From assembly GCF_000372725.1 (NCBI RefSeq), contig NW_005200088.1, positions 583,504-640,264 of the forward strand: a stretch of DNA of 56,761 bases, read 5' to 3'. The notes beneath the pieces are model-generated. The model saw only the letters and a list, made by a program, of their open reading frames with translations. It did not search any database and was not told where the DNA came from. The DNA is from Emiliania huxleyi CCMP1516. Its lineage: Eukaryota; Haptophyta; Isochrysidales; Noelaerhabdaceae. Shown here in pieces: positions 45,185-56,164 of the stretch (its first letter is position 1; the number at the start of each line of letters is the position of its first letter). Both the position numbers and the translations under genes were made by a program.

Positions 45185-48100
45185 ATGCTCGCCGTCGCTC
45201 TTCTCGCGGCGCCCTCAAACGCCGCCTCTCGCCCCCGTCCGCGTCGCGGGGAGGCACTCATCGGCACGCGCAACCGCACCGACTTCAGCATTAAGCTCTC
45301 GACCGACGCGCCGGCGCCCGCCCTCGCAGCGTCTGCCTCGCGCAAACCCGACAAGGCCACGGAGCTGCTGCTCCACCAAGACGTCCTCGGGCGTGAGTGG
45401 GCGCTGTTCGATGTCTTGCCGGACGCCACCTTCCATCCGACCTTCTCCTTCCCGTTCAACCTCTCCAAGTTCAGCGGAGCCAACTCACGCGCCGCCGGCC
45501 CGACCACCTTCAAGCCCATCGGCGCCGCGGCCGACGCCGCGCTCGCCTCCTTTGGCGAGACCACCGGCGCGGCCATGACCGAGATCGGTAAGACCTACCC
45601 GATTACCTCCAAGCTCAACATCGGCTCCTACGCCGAGCTCTTGACGACCGCGACCCTGCTCTTTCTGCATCCTTGTGCGGCCGTGCTGGCGCTGCTCCTT
45701 GCGGCGTGCCTTGAGCCGCTGTTGCGTGGGCAGGTCAAGAAGAAGAGGGTGGAGGGCCGCAGCCACGCAGCGATCTCCGTACCCTTGCTCTCCAGCACGC
45801 GTGCTCTCCGAGTCGGCATTGTGATCCTCTTCTGCCTGCAGGGCGTATGCGGCACACCAGCGGCACCGCTCCAGCCCGTCAACGTCAGCAGCCCGTGCTC
45901 GCTCACCGACGGCGGCTCGTGCGCCGCGTCGCCAAACTACCCGAACAGCTACGGCAACAACGAGGAGTGCACCATCAGCGGCGTGCCGCCGGTTGGGTTG
46001 GAGACGGTCGCCTTTGAGGTGGAGGCGGGCAACGGCTGCCCCTACGACTATCTCACCGTCAACGGCACGAAGTACTGCGGCACCTCGGGGCCGCAGGGCG
46101 CGGTGGCGGAGGACGGCGTTATCGAGTGGTTCTCGGATGGCAGCGTAGTCAGGTCGGGCTGGAAGGCGCGCCCCTGGTCCCTCTCGCTCCCCCCGTCTCT
46201 CTCCTCTCTGATGCCCTCCTCCCTCTGCCGTCAGATCTGCTGGGCGACCCGGCCGCCATCACCGCCGTCGCCGCCGCCATCGCCGTCGCCGCCGCCATCG
46301 CCGCCGCCGTCGCCGCCAGCTTCACCGCTTCCGCCTCCGCCGCCGCTCTCCCCCTTTGTCGCCGCGGAGAGCGAGGCCGAGCTCCGCTCCCTGATCCAGT
46401 ATGCTGCTGTCACTGCGGCTGACGTCTCAATCTACCTGCCGCCCAGTGCGCACTTCGAGCTGAGTAGCCGGATTAGCTGCGGCTCCAACATCAAGGTGAC
46501 CGTCGCGAGCAGCGGCGAGGGCGCAACGCTCGACGGCAGGGGGGAAACCGGGCTCTTCTACCTCTCGGGCCGCTGCAGCCTCACCCTGCGGGGGCTGACC
46601 CTCGTCAACGGGAGAACGCGCAACGGTGGCGTTGTGTACGCTTACTACGCAGGCGACGTCGAGATCATCGACTCCGCCGTGACTGACTGCGCTGCTACTG
46701 GCTCCTCTCCCGACGGGGTGCGCTGCGCAATGCCGCAATTTAGCAGCGAGACGGCCACGGCTGCCTCACCCCGCTCTCTCCTCGCAACCGCAGTACGGCG
46801 GCGTCGTCTTCGCGGTGAGCAGCGGTTCGGTCTCGATAAGCGGCTCGACCGTGACGGGCTGCTCTGCTGGCTGGGTGCGCGGTAGAGCTAGCCGCACCCC
46901 AGCAGCACCGCACAGCAGCGGGGCGAGAGATGGAGAGGGCCACGGCTGCCTCACCCCGCTCTCTCCTCGCAACCGCAGGACGGCGGCGTCGTCTACGCGT
47001 GGTACAGCGGTGCGGTCTCGATAACCAGATCGAACGTGAGGGACTGCTACGCTGGCTATGTGCGCCGCGTAGAGCTAGCCGCCTCTCAGCAGCGCTGCAC
47101 GGCAGCGAGGCGATAGATGGAGAGGGCCACGGCTGCCTCACCCCGCTCTCTCCTGCTCGCAACCGCAGGAGGGCGGCGTCGTCTTCGCGAATCGCAGCGA
47201 CTCCCTCTCCATCGCGGGTGTCGACTTCATCGACAACGTTGCAGTGGACAGCACAGGCTCGGTGCTGTACCTGCGGAGCGTCGAACAAACCTCCATCAGC
47301 AACGCCTCCTTCACCGGCAACACCGGTATCACGGTACAGACTGTCAACTCGCAGATAGACTGGGACTGCCGATTGGGCAGCTGGATGCCGACCGAGGGCT
47401 CGTTTTTCGGCGACTTCAGCGCCCCCGAGTGCAACCCTTGCTCCGCTGGGTACTACGGGGCAACGAGCGGCCTCACCAACTCCTTCTGCAGCGGCCAGTG
47501 CACCAGAGGCCACTTTTGCGAAGAGGGGACCGCCGACCCCGAGCCCTGCCCGGTCGGCACTCGCATGCCGGCCCTCGGCGCGGCGAGCAGCGAGAGCTGC
47601 ATCCCGTGCGCTCCAGGGCAGCACCAGCCCCTCGCAGGCCAATCGGACTGCCTCACCTGCCCCGCGGGCAGCTTCTCTCCCGACGTCGGCCTCGCCGTTT
47701 GCGACCCTTGCCCGCGCGGAGGCTACTGCGAGGAGGCGGGCGCCGCCACACGCATGGTCTGGGAGCCGTGTCCCGCCGGCAGCTTCAACCCGGCCGACGG
47801 CTCCAACTCGATCGCAGCGTGCGAGCTCTGCCCCGCCGGCACCGCGAGCGCAACGCGAGGCGCGGAAAGCAGAGAGACGTGCGCGCCATGTGAGCCTGGC
47901 CATTTCGCCTCCACGCCCGGCCTCTCCAAGTGCGAGCGGTGCGCCGCGGGATTCTACCAGAACGCGAGCGGCGCTGAGGAGTGCACGGCGTGCGGCGAGG
48001 GCCACGCCTGCACCACGGGCAGCGTGACCCCGACGCCATGCTCGCCGGGCAGCAGCGCGTCCGGCCTCGGCAACGCTCGCTGCGAGCTGTGCGCCCAGGG

Positions 48101-51100
48101 CTACTACCAGAGCGCGAGCGGTGCGACAAGCTGCATCGACTGTGCACCAGGGAGCTACGCCGCGACCATTGGCAGCACTATCTGCCTGCTGTGCCTTCCG
48201 GGCAAGATAAGTAAGCTCACCGGAAGTGTTCGCTGCATGGCCTGCGATGAGGGCACCTTCAGCGGGCGGCCAGGTGGAACGACGTGCGAGGTCTGCAGCT
48301 CGGGTGGCTACTGCATGGGCACTGATTCCTATGGCGGCGGCTTCACGCCGTGCAAAGCGGGTACGTACAACGACCAGCAGGGCAGCAGCTCGCCGGATGA
48401 TTGCCAGCAGTGCCCCTTTGGTACCTTTAGCCCGACCACCGGCGCAAACAGCAGCGAGACGTGCAGTAGCTGCCGTGCTGGGACGTTTGCTGACGAAACC
48501 GGGCAGAGTGAGTGCACAGATTGCCCCGCGGGATCCTACTCGAGTCCAGGCAGCCACTCATGCGATGAGTGCGAGGCTGGTCGTTACGCCGCCAACCCCG
48601 GCCAGGGCCAGTGCGTGCCTTGCCCCTACCCCCTCAGCTCGGTCGACGGCAGCACCACCTGCTCCATCTGCAAGGAGGACTTCTACCTGCTGACCTCGGC
48701 CGCCGACACGGACGCCATCTTCAAATCCCCGACCGAGTTCTGCAAGCCCTGCCCGCCGGACGCGGACTGCCCAGACAATACCACCCTTTCATCCCTCTTC
48801 CTCTCGCCCGGCTTCTGGCGCGCCAGCCCCTCCTCCGCGGTGCTGACAGAGTGCCGTCTCTTTGGCGGCAATGCCAATGCCGGCAAGACGCGATGCGCCG
48901 GCAGCGAGTCGAGAGGCGCCTCTCGCCGCCGGAGGATGGAGGAGGTGGGCTCGGACGCGTACTGCGCTTCGGACTTCACTGGCCCGGAGTGCCGGCTCTG
49001 CGTCGCAGAGAATCATTACCTCGTCGACGGCGACGAGTGCGTAGAGTGCACACCGCGCGGCGCCGCTGCGGGTCGCGTCGTTGGCCTCGTCCTCGGCCTC
49101 TGCGTCGCGTGCGGCTTGGCGGTCTGGGCCTACTACATGCCGTGGCGGAAGGAGCGCATCATCGGCCCTCTCCTCCGCTTTGCAGACCGCTCCGTCAAGT
49201 ACTACGTCGGGGGCGGAATGACGGCCAAGGTCAAGATCATGTTTGGCTTCTACCAGATCAGCACCGTCTTGTCATCCACCTACTCGGCGCGGCTGCCGCC
49301 AGAGTACACGGACTGGACCGACAAGCTGGCCAATGCGATCTCCATTGACTGGTCTGGCTTTTACCTGCCGGAGCAGTGCCTCGGCTACGCTCTGCGGCTC
49401 CTCGCCATCGCCCTCTCCCCCGTCGCCCTCATCGCCCTGCTCATGATCGCGGGAATAAGCCTGCGTCTCCACTGCTGGCGCGCCGCCCCGGCGCCGCGCG
49501 AGAGGCCGTGGTACGCGGAGGCGGCCCTCGGCCTCCTCGACCTCACGCCCGCCGGCTTGGTGCTCATTTTCTGCTTCGTTCCCTCCATCAGCGCCTCCAT
49601 TTTCCAATCCTGGTCGTGCCAGGCGCCTCCAGCTGATGACTGCCGTTGCTCACAACCCCACACCCCTCAGTCCTCGCAACGTTCTGCTGATAGGCCTACA
49701 CCATCTCTCCGCCAAACGAGCCCCTGCGGCAGGTCTCCTACATGCGGCAGGACGCGAGCGTCGAGTGCGGTTCCGACGATCACGGACCCATCAAGAACCT
49801 CGCCATCGGCTTCATCGTCCTCTGGCCCGCCGGCTCGCTGGTCCTCTTCACGTCGCTCCTCGCCGCCTGCTACAAGCCGCTGCAGGCCAAGACGCCGAAT
49901 GCGCTGACGCGGGCCACCGCCTTCCTCCACAGGGAGTACGAGAAGACCTGGTACTGGTGGGAGGCGGTCGAGCTGGCGCGCAAGCTCGTGCTGACCGGAT
50001 TCGTGCTGCTGATACCGGAGGAGCGAGCCTTTGTTCGCCTCGTGGTGGCGACCCTGATCTGCTCGTGCTACGCCGTCGCACTCGCCGTCGTTCGGCCCTA
50101 CAAGCGGGTCGAGGACAACGTGGTCGCCGTCGCCACGAGCCTCGTGCTCCTCCTCCTCTTCCTCGGCGCCAACTGGAGCACCATATTCCTGAGCATCGAG
50201 GAGAGGCACCCCGACACAGCGGAGGCCGCCGCTGTCCTCGGGTTCGGCGAGCTCAATGTGATCGTCGACTCGATGATCATCCTCGTTGCAGTCGTGCTCG
50301 CCTTCTTCCTCGTCGGCGCCATCGTCGCCGCCCGCCGCGTCGCCAAGGTCCCCACGATTCGACTCGTCTCGACCAAGCAGCCCCCCGAGATGAGCATCGG
50401 GACCGGCATCACGTGGCACCTCTTCAACAGCCACATCTGGTGAGTCATAGCCATGGAGGGAGAAGAGGAGCAGGACCCGGTATAGAGCCACAACCTCCGA
50501 ATAGGTCGACCGGTCAAGACGCCGTAAAGGTCATCAAGGGCGAGCTCCAGCAGCTGCTGCCAGACATCAAAGTCTTTCTTGACGCGCGCACACGCTCAGC
50601 AGCGCTCCTTAAGCTACACACACAGCCCCTCTGACGCTCCGCGGTGTGCTCTCATAGGTAGATGATCTTAAGGATATCGGGGCGCTCGAGGAGTACATCC
50701 AACGCTCGCAAGCCATCCTCTTCTTCCTCTCGCAGGGCTACTTCCGCTCCAAGGCGCGCCTCCCCCTCCCACCCCACCTCTACCGCACTCTGGCCCTACC
50801 CCCCGCCTCTCCGCGCCACAGAACTGCCTCCGAGAGGTTCGCTCGTCGCTCGAGAAGGACAAGCCGCTCGTCCTCGTCCAAGAGGCGGACCCTGCAAAGG
50901 GCGGCGGGACGCTCCAGGCGCTGCGCGACGAGTGCCCCGAGGACCTGCAGCCGGCCATCTTTGACAAGGACTGGCCGCTCACGATCTGGTATCGCATCGA
51001 TGAATTCCAGCTCATCTCCCTCAAGATCATCGCCGAGGCGCCGCCGGCCGCAGCCAGCCGCTCTGCAGTCCTCTCCGTCTCCCAACCAACCCCCCACTTG

Positions 51101-51987
51101 AACCACCCTAGGCGGTGCTCCTTTGTTCGCCCAACTTTCTGGACAATACCACCCTCCCGCTCTGCGTGTCGGGCGAGCTCGAGAGCCAGTCGCTCGCCTT
51201 TTCCAAACCGTGCACGCTCTGGGCCTCGCCAGCCAACCCGGGCGCCGCAGAGCTGGCCTGCGAGCTTGCCAGGGCCTTTCCCGGCCTCACCGTCTCTACC
51301 GTTGCGGACGTTGGCTCCTCTGCATCAGCACGCCCCTCCACGGCACTTCGCGGGTTGGCACGCCGAACGCGCCGCGCCGGCGATGTGACCCACATGCTGT
51401 TGTACCTCAATCAGAATACCTGGTTAGAGGACGACGGCGAGCGGCTGGCCGAGCAGGTCAAGCAGGCGCGGGAAGACAAGCTGAAGCTCGTCATGGCGCA
51501 CGAGAACGACCCCGCGCTCGGCGGCTGCCAGTTCTCGAGGTTTTTCGAAGTCACGCCGCAGGAGCGGATGTCCAGCAGTGGCGCCCGTCCCGAGCCTCCC
51601 CTCCCCCCACAACCCTCTCCTCCCAACGCCGCAGGAGCTCATCGCCGGCGGACTCTACACGGACCTGGCAAAATCGTGCTTCCCCGGTCGCCACCGCAAG
51701 GCGCGCTTCCCTTCTCCCACAGCTTGGCTGGCTTTGCCTTTCGTGACGAGAGTCGTCCCTGTCCGCAGGTGTCGCTCGTCCTTCTGGCAAAGAGCCTAGG
51801 CGCGACCCCCGCTCGGTCGCGGGCGGACCTCCTCGTTTCGGGCAGCGTCGCTGAGGGCAGCACCAGCCTCGTGAAGCGCAGCCTTGGCGGCTTCAGCCGG
51901 GTGTTCGCCAAGATGAGCAGCCGCAGCTCTGCGGAGGCGCGCGACGTCTCTGGAGGCGAGGCGTCGTCGGTGCAGCGGCAGGTCTGA
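45185..51987 (+). CDS. Receptor-like protein: CUB, beta-helix, Cys-rich repeats, membrane helices and cytoplasmic TIR domain
   Basis: Modelled as join(45185-46165, 46235-46717, 46794-46874, 46979-47059, 47169-49622, 49733-50439, 50505-50583, 50658-50753, 50822-51037, 51112-51561, 51635-51700, 51769-51987), about 1970 residues, all phases consistent. Order: N-terminal part with hydrophobic segments (about 160-230); CUB domain (about 240-330, SPNYPNSYGNNEEC, CPYDYLTV); SPP-rich linker; beta-helix (about 385-575); some ten GCC2/GCC3 ephrin-receptor-like Cys repeats (CxPGxY/F-type, to about 1045); multiple membrane helices (about 1180-1590); TIR domain (from about 1610, WHLFNSHIWSTGQD, VFLDVDDLKD, FFLSQGYFRSKNCLREV with a Glu at the NADase position, LYLNQNTWLEDD, MAHENDPALGGCQF). 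Extracellular sensing with cytoplasmic TIR signalling is inferred. Seven introns are GC-AG or GA-AG. The N-terminal 230 residues could be a separate gene, as a second signal-like segment precedes the CUB domain. Confidence 0.78.
46718..47168 (+). repeat. Tandem exon-intron units in the beta-helix part of the receptor gene
   Basis: Introns 46718-46793, 46875-46978 and 47060-47168 start with GTGCGC and end with nearly identical sequence (GGCCACGGCTGCCTCACCCC, then GCTCTCTCCT, CGCAACCGCAG). The two exons between them are both 81 nt, code 27 residues each (YGGVVFA..., DGGVVYA...) and encode one beta-helix coil each. The last intron has a small CTG insertion near its acceptor. Confidence 0.92.
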
Positions 51988-52082
51988 TCGGTTGCGCGAT
52001 CGTGCGCAAACGTGCAGCGCGGCGATGCTCCGACACACAGCGACAGCGGACAGGACAATGTGTATGTGAGTGAGTGAGTGTT

Positions 52083-52837
52083 GGGTTGTTGCACGAGTAT
52101 ATGGGACAAAAGCGTCGAAAATGTCCCAAAAAGCGTGTCTCGAGTTTGTGGCAGCCCCACAGCTGGCGCGCGCTGCCAGGAAGCACCGCTCGCGTGTCGG
52201 CGGCACTCCCTGGCACCCAGGGAGTGCCGCGAACCGACCAGACCGAATGGGCTCGACGCCGCGCTCGCTGTGGGGCTGCCACAAAGTCGCCGCCGAGCGT
52301 GCCACCGAAGGCGTCCCGTCGGAGGTGATGGAGTGTGAGACCTGAGGCTGCGGAGGTGACGCCTGAGGTACCGGCCCGTGCACAGCGACTCAGCCGGCGA
52401 CCGCCACGGGCTCAGACGAGACTTGTCGACTCGTTACGGCTCAGCTTCACCGTGGTCATCGGGCGTCTGTCGACGTCAGGACCACCCATACAGCTCGCGG
52501 GTTTGAGGTCGCAAGAGCCAAGATGGTGGCGTTTGGACATCCCAACCATCACACAAGACAGCCTGTAGGTGATGGCGGGACGGCGCAGTGTTTGTGGCAC
52601 TCGGCAGTAGGCACCCGCGGCACGGCCCCGCTGTCGGCTCTCACGGGCTGCGGAACCGGCCCCAGAGGGAGCCGGTCCGGGCGAGTGTGGCAGCTCCTGC
52701 GCTAGTATGGGCACCCTCTATCATAGCACTACTGATCCTGGTCATTAGAGCTGCCAGGGATAGCGTCAGGAGCCGGTAGGAGTCAAAACCTCTCATATTT
52801 GAGACATCGTGTCCCATATATACTCGTGCAACAACCC
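52083..52837. mobile_element. 755-bp non-autonomous DNA transposon, copy 2 (inverted)
   Basis: Same length and same order of internal blocks as 1703-2457, in reverse complement. Terminal inverted repeats GGGTTGTTGCACGAGTATAT lie at 52083-52102 and, reversed, at 52818-52837; the right end has one extra TA. The internal hairpin (52200-52230) has different arms from copy 1. It lies 100 bases after the receptor gene stop. Confidence 0.88.
52200..52230. other. Perfect 14-bp hairpin with 3-nt loop inside the transposon
   Basis: Arms 52200-52213 and 52217-52230 pair perfectly around loop CAC. It is the positional equivalent of the hairpin at 2305-2343. Confidence 0.88.
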
Positions 52838-53220
52838 TGTTCTTGACCTTTTCTTCACACAGGAAAAGAGAAAAAAAGACCAGACACCACTCAGCACCAC
52901 TCACCAGAGTATCTGGAAGGCGCTGTTGATTTATTTTTTCACAGCTGGCTGGTTCGTTGTCCGACAACTGGGTAAACGCTGGCGCTGCGAGCGTGTGCCG
53001 ACGCGCGCGTCGTCTGCTCGTGGGGCAGTCGGAGAAGTGGCAACTCCGTGCACTGACGGTCGGCCGCCAGAAAACACGCCTCCGTGGCTCGGGTTACACC
53101 AATCCTCGCTACCCAACGCGGCCAAAGGATATCCACCTCGAGAACCTCGAGAACCTCGAGGGACCTGGAGCGCACCAATCGGGCCTATCTCGGGAGCGCC
53201 CAATTTTTCTCTCTGGCGGC
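52838..53220. other. Intergenic, no gene recognised
   Basis: Upstream flank of the ankyrin gene; the frame of that gene is open here but starts only with TTG. Holds a short repeat of CTCGAGAAC (about 53138-53160). Confidence 0.5.
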
Positions 53221-54765
53221 ATGAGCGGCGCCCTCCTCCCAACCCGCCTCGCCGACCTGGCTCGGGGCGACCTGGCCTCGCTGCGCGCCTTCCTCTCCGG
53301 GCAGGGGACGCGCGGCACGTCGCTCGCGGCCCAGCTCGACGCGCGGCAAAACACCGTCACGCAGGACACGCTGCTGACCTGGGCCGCTCGGCACGGGCAG
53401 GCCGAGGCGGCGCGGCTGCTGCTCGAGGGCGGCGCGAGCGTCGGGGCGGCTGACATCGGCGGCGCCACCGCGCTCCTCCTCGCGAGCGAGGGGGGGCACC
53501 TCGACTGCGCCAGGCTGCTCCTCGAAGCGAGCGCGGCGATCAACCAAGCAGACGCGAGAGGCTGCACGCCGCTGTTCGTCGCGAGCCAGCAGGGCCAGGT
53601 CGAGTGCGTCAGGCTCCTTCTCGAGGCGGGCGCGGCGATAGTGCCACCCATGGACGACGGCACCACGCCGCTGAGCGTTGCGAGCTTCAACGGCGAGATC
53701 GAATGCGTCCGGCTGCTCCTCGAGGCTGGCGCCGCGACCGACCAAGCAGACGCCAGAGGCGCCACGCCGCTGTCCATCGCGTGCCAGGAGGGCCAGCTCG
53801 AGTGCGTGCGGCTGCTTCTCGAGGCGAGCGCGGCGATCGACCAGGCCGATGAGCAAGGCGCCACGCCGCTGTTCGCTGCGTGCCACCAGGGCCACCTCGA
53901 GTGCGCCCAGCTGCTCCTCGAGGTCGGAGCGGCAGTCGACCGAGCAATGAGCGACGGCACCACGCCGCTGAGCGCTGCGAGCTTCAACGGCGAGGTCGAA
54001 TGCGTCCGGCTGCTCCTCGAGGCCGGCGCGGCGATCGACCAAGCCCGCAACAACGGCGCCACGCCGCTGTACATCGCGTGCCAGAAGGGCCACCTCGATA
54101 TCGTCCGGCTGCTCGTCGAGGCCAACGTGGCGGTCAACCAAGCCAAGCAGGATGGCGTCACACCGCTGTTCATCGCGTGCGAGAAGGGCCAGCTCGAGTG
54201 CGCCCGGCTTCTTCTCGAGGCCGGCGCGGCGGTCAACCAAGCCTGCAACGACGGCGCCACGCCGCTGTTCGCGGCATGCGAGGACGGCCACCTCGAGGTC
54301 GCCAAGCTCCTCTCCTCCTACGGCGCCTCCCGCGCCGCTACGCCCTTCGGCACGCCCGAGGAGATTGCAACCGAAGAAGGCCACGCCGACCTCGCCGCTT
54401 GGCTGGTCGCCAGCCGCGGCTGGACGCCGCTCGCGCACCTTGAGACCCTCACCGCCGCCCGCGCCACCTCCCTCCTGCGCGGCGGCGCGAGCTTGCACGA
54501 GGGCGAGCCGACGCCGCTGCGGCGCGCCGCGGGCGGCGAGGGCGAGGCGGCGGCGCTGATCCGGCGGGCGGCGGCGCCGTGGTCGCCGGCAAGCCACTCG
54601 CTCTTCCCCGCGCCGGCCCGCGCGCGGGCGGCGCTCCTCGTCCTCTCGCTCTACGAGATCCACGAGCGGTACCACCTCGACTCGGCAGAAGCCGAGAACG
54701 GCATCGCGGCGCTCGACTTTGGCCACTGCGTCTTGGGCTTCGCCATCGCGCGCGAGACGGAGTAG
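53221..54765 (+). CDS. Ankyrin-repeat protein
   Basis: A single-exon gene of 514 residues. About ten ankyrin repeats (residues 40-390) follow GATPLxxACxxGxLECVRLLLEAGAAIDQA, a different consensus from the GHERVVELLL repeats of the other two ankyrin genes here. A C-terminal region of about 120 residues (ARATSLLRGGASLHEGEPTP, WSPASHSLFPAPARARAALL) recurs, from memory, at the end of many algal ankyrin proteins of this kind, and may be a domain of its own. It ends GHCVLGFAIARETE. The ATG at 53221 is the first; it starts MSGALLPTRLADLARGDLAS. Likely a protein-binding scaffold; the partner is unknown. Confidence 0.9.
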   Translation: MSGALLPTRLADLARGDLASLRAFLSGQGTRGTSLAAQLDARQNTVTQDTLLTWAARHGQAEAARLLLEGGASVGAADIGGATALLLASEGGHLDCARLLLEASAAINQADARGCTPLFVASQQGQVECVRLLLEAGAAIVPPMDDGTTPLSVASFNGEIECVRLLLEAGAATDQADARGATPLSIACQEGQLECVRLLLEASAAIDQADEQGATPLFAACHQGHLECAQLLLEVGAAVDRAMSDGTTPLSAASFNGEVECVRLLLEAGAAIDQARNNGATPLYIACQKGHLDIVRLLVEANVAVNQAKQDGVTPLFIACEKGQLECARLLLEAGAAVNQACNDGATPLFAACEDGHLEVAKLLSSYGASRAATPFGTPEEIATEEGHADLAAWLVASRGWTPLAHLETLTAARATSLLRGGASLHEGEPTPLRRAAGGEGEAAALIRRAAAPWSPASHSLFPAPARARAALLVLSLYEIHERYHLDSAEAENGIAALDFGHCVLGFAIARETE

Positions 54766-55774
54766 GGGCGTTTCGCCACCCCCTCCCTTGGGCCCTTGGC
54801 ACGCGCCAGGCGAGGCTAGGCGACGCGAGCCATGTGAGCCAGCGGCTGTGGGAGAGAAGAAAGGGCTCTCGTAGAGCTCTACATGGAGTGCGACGTGTCT
54901 TCGCGTCGCTCGAGTCAGTTTGGGATTCGACCTCTATTTGCAAAACTTTTGGGCATCGCGGGGCATGTCGACGGTTCCCGGTTCCCGCGTAGCGCGTTCC
55001 TTTCGTGTGTGCCTTTTTTGCCGTTCCGCGTTGTTCGTGCGGCGCGGGTTCCCGTCGCTCGCCGCTGCGGTTGTGTGTCTTCAAAAAAAGAAAAGGAAAA
55101 CGGAAAAGAGCAGACCCGGACGCCGGCGGGTCGCCGGAGTTGGACAACGCACGGCGAACCCGAGGCAGGAGGCACATCTTGGAGCACTTGGAGTGCAGTC
55201 GGTAACCTCACATCCAGGGCCGGGGAGCTAAGTCCTAAGAAGCGCACCCAGCGGGCCGGATGATCGGTGTCGGGTTGCGGGCAAGAGAGCCCTAGCCCCG
55301 GGGGTGCGCGTTCGCAGGGAAAGGGCCTTAAAGTAAACACGGGTCTCCGAGGGTTAGCTCCGCGCTCCAGGTTTCCCCTAGCAGCAGAACGCCCCCTCTA
55401 CTCGGAGCTAGTAAACACTCGACACGGACTCGACGCCCGCCCACACCCCTCACCCGGCGCCTCACCACTCCGGACCCCTCTTCGTGGTCTCCCAACTTTC
55501 ACCTCGGGACTCTTCCCCCACCTCTCGGTCCTTCCTTCTGGTCGCATCCCGATAGTTGTGACCTTGTGTGACGGGCGCGGGGCCCGACCTCCCCTCCTAG
55601 CCTCCTTTTTCAGCCGCGGCTCCGCCCCCGTCTCGTCTCCTCTGTCCGATTCTGTCGCCATCATCGACGGTGATCTGGGAAGCGGGGCCAGCTCACTCCG
55701 GTCACATCGCCAGCGAGGGTTTTTCTCGGAGTGCCTCAGATCAGCGGCGCGCGCTTGTCCCCGGGGGTTGTTCC
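54766..55774. other. Intergenic, no gene recognised
   Basis: Contains CAAAAAAAGAAAAGGAAAAC at about 55082 and GC-rich sequence. I see no coding exon; it should hold the promoter and 5' UTR of the QCR9 gene. Confidence 0.5.
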
Positions 55775-56164
55775 ATGGCAAGCAAGGCCGTCAGCACGCC
55801 CCTGCCGGCCTGGCTCAAGGGTCGGCTTCAGCCGGAGCCGGCCGCGTCGCGCTTCATCTACAACACCTTCTTCAAGTACAGTCCCACCTACATGACGACA
55901 GTCATGCTCACCGCCACGTTCGCCGGCCTCGCGTTCGACAACGTCATGAATGGCCTGTGGGACATGAACAACCGGGGGGTGCGCGCGCGTCCCGCCGCCC
56001 CGCCCACCCGAGATATGGCCGCCGCCCGCCGGCCCCTCCGCGCTGGCCGTGACCAGCCTCCCGCGCGCGATCCGGGGCGCTGCTCTCACCCCCCTCCCCC
56101 CCCCCTCCCCGCGGTGCAGAAGCAGTGGAAGGACATCAAGAACAACTATGCGGAAGAGGATTAG
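55775..56164 (+). CDS. QCR9: Mitochondrial complex III subunit 9 (QCR9/UQCR10)
   Basis: Modelled as join(55775-55978, 56120-56164), 82 residues. Exon 1 ends ...GLWDMNNRG and exon 2 gives KQWKDIKNNYAEED; together NRGKQWKDI matches the family signature N(R/K)GKLWKDI. Residues 25-65 hold IYNTFFKYSPTYMTTVMLTA and TFAGLAFDNVMNGLWD, the single membrane helix and its flanks. QCR9 is a small inner-membrane subunit of the cytochrome bc1 complex needed for its stability. The intron is 141 nt, GT-AG (donor GTGCGCGC), and includes a poly-C stretch near the acceptor. The N-terminal 22 residues (MASKAVSTPLPAWLKGRLQP) extend beyond yeast and animal versions. Confidence 0.9.
   Translation: MASKAVSTPLPAWLKGRLQPEPAASRFIYNTFFKYSPTYMTTVMLTATFAGLAFDNVMNGLWDMNNRGVRARPAAPPTRDMAAARRPLRAGRDQPPARDPGRCSHPPPPPLPAVQKQWKDIKNNYAEED

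Noticed and set aside
46740..48557. A 605-codon open frame on the minus strand
   Set aside because: It lies opposite the receptor gene, whose Cys-repeat domain and splice phases are clear. Open antisense frames are common in very GC-rich coding DNA.
55180..55340. A purine-rich stretch that at first looked like an rRNA piece
   Set aside because: I could not match it to any conserved rRNA core and it has no repeat partner here.
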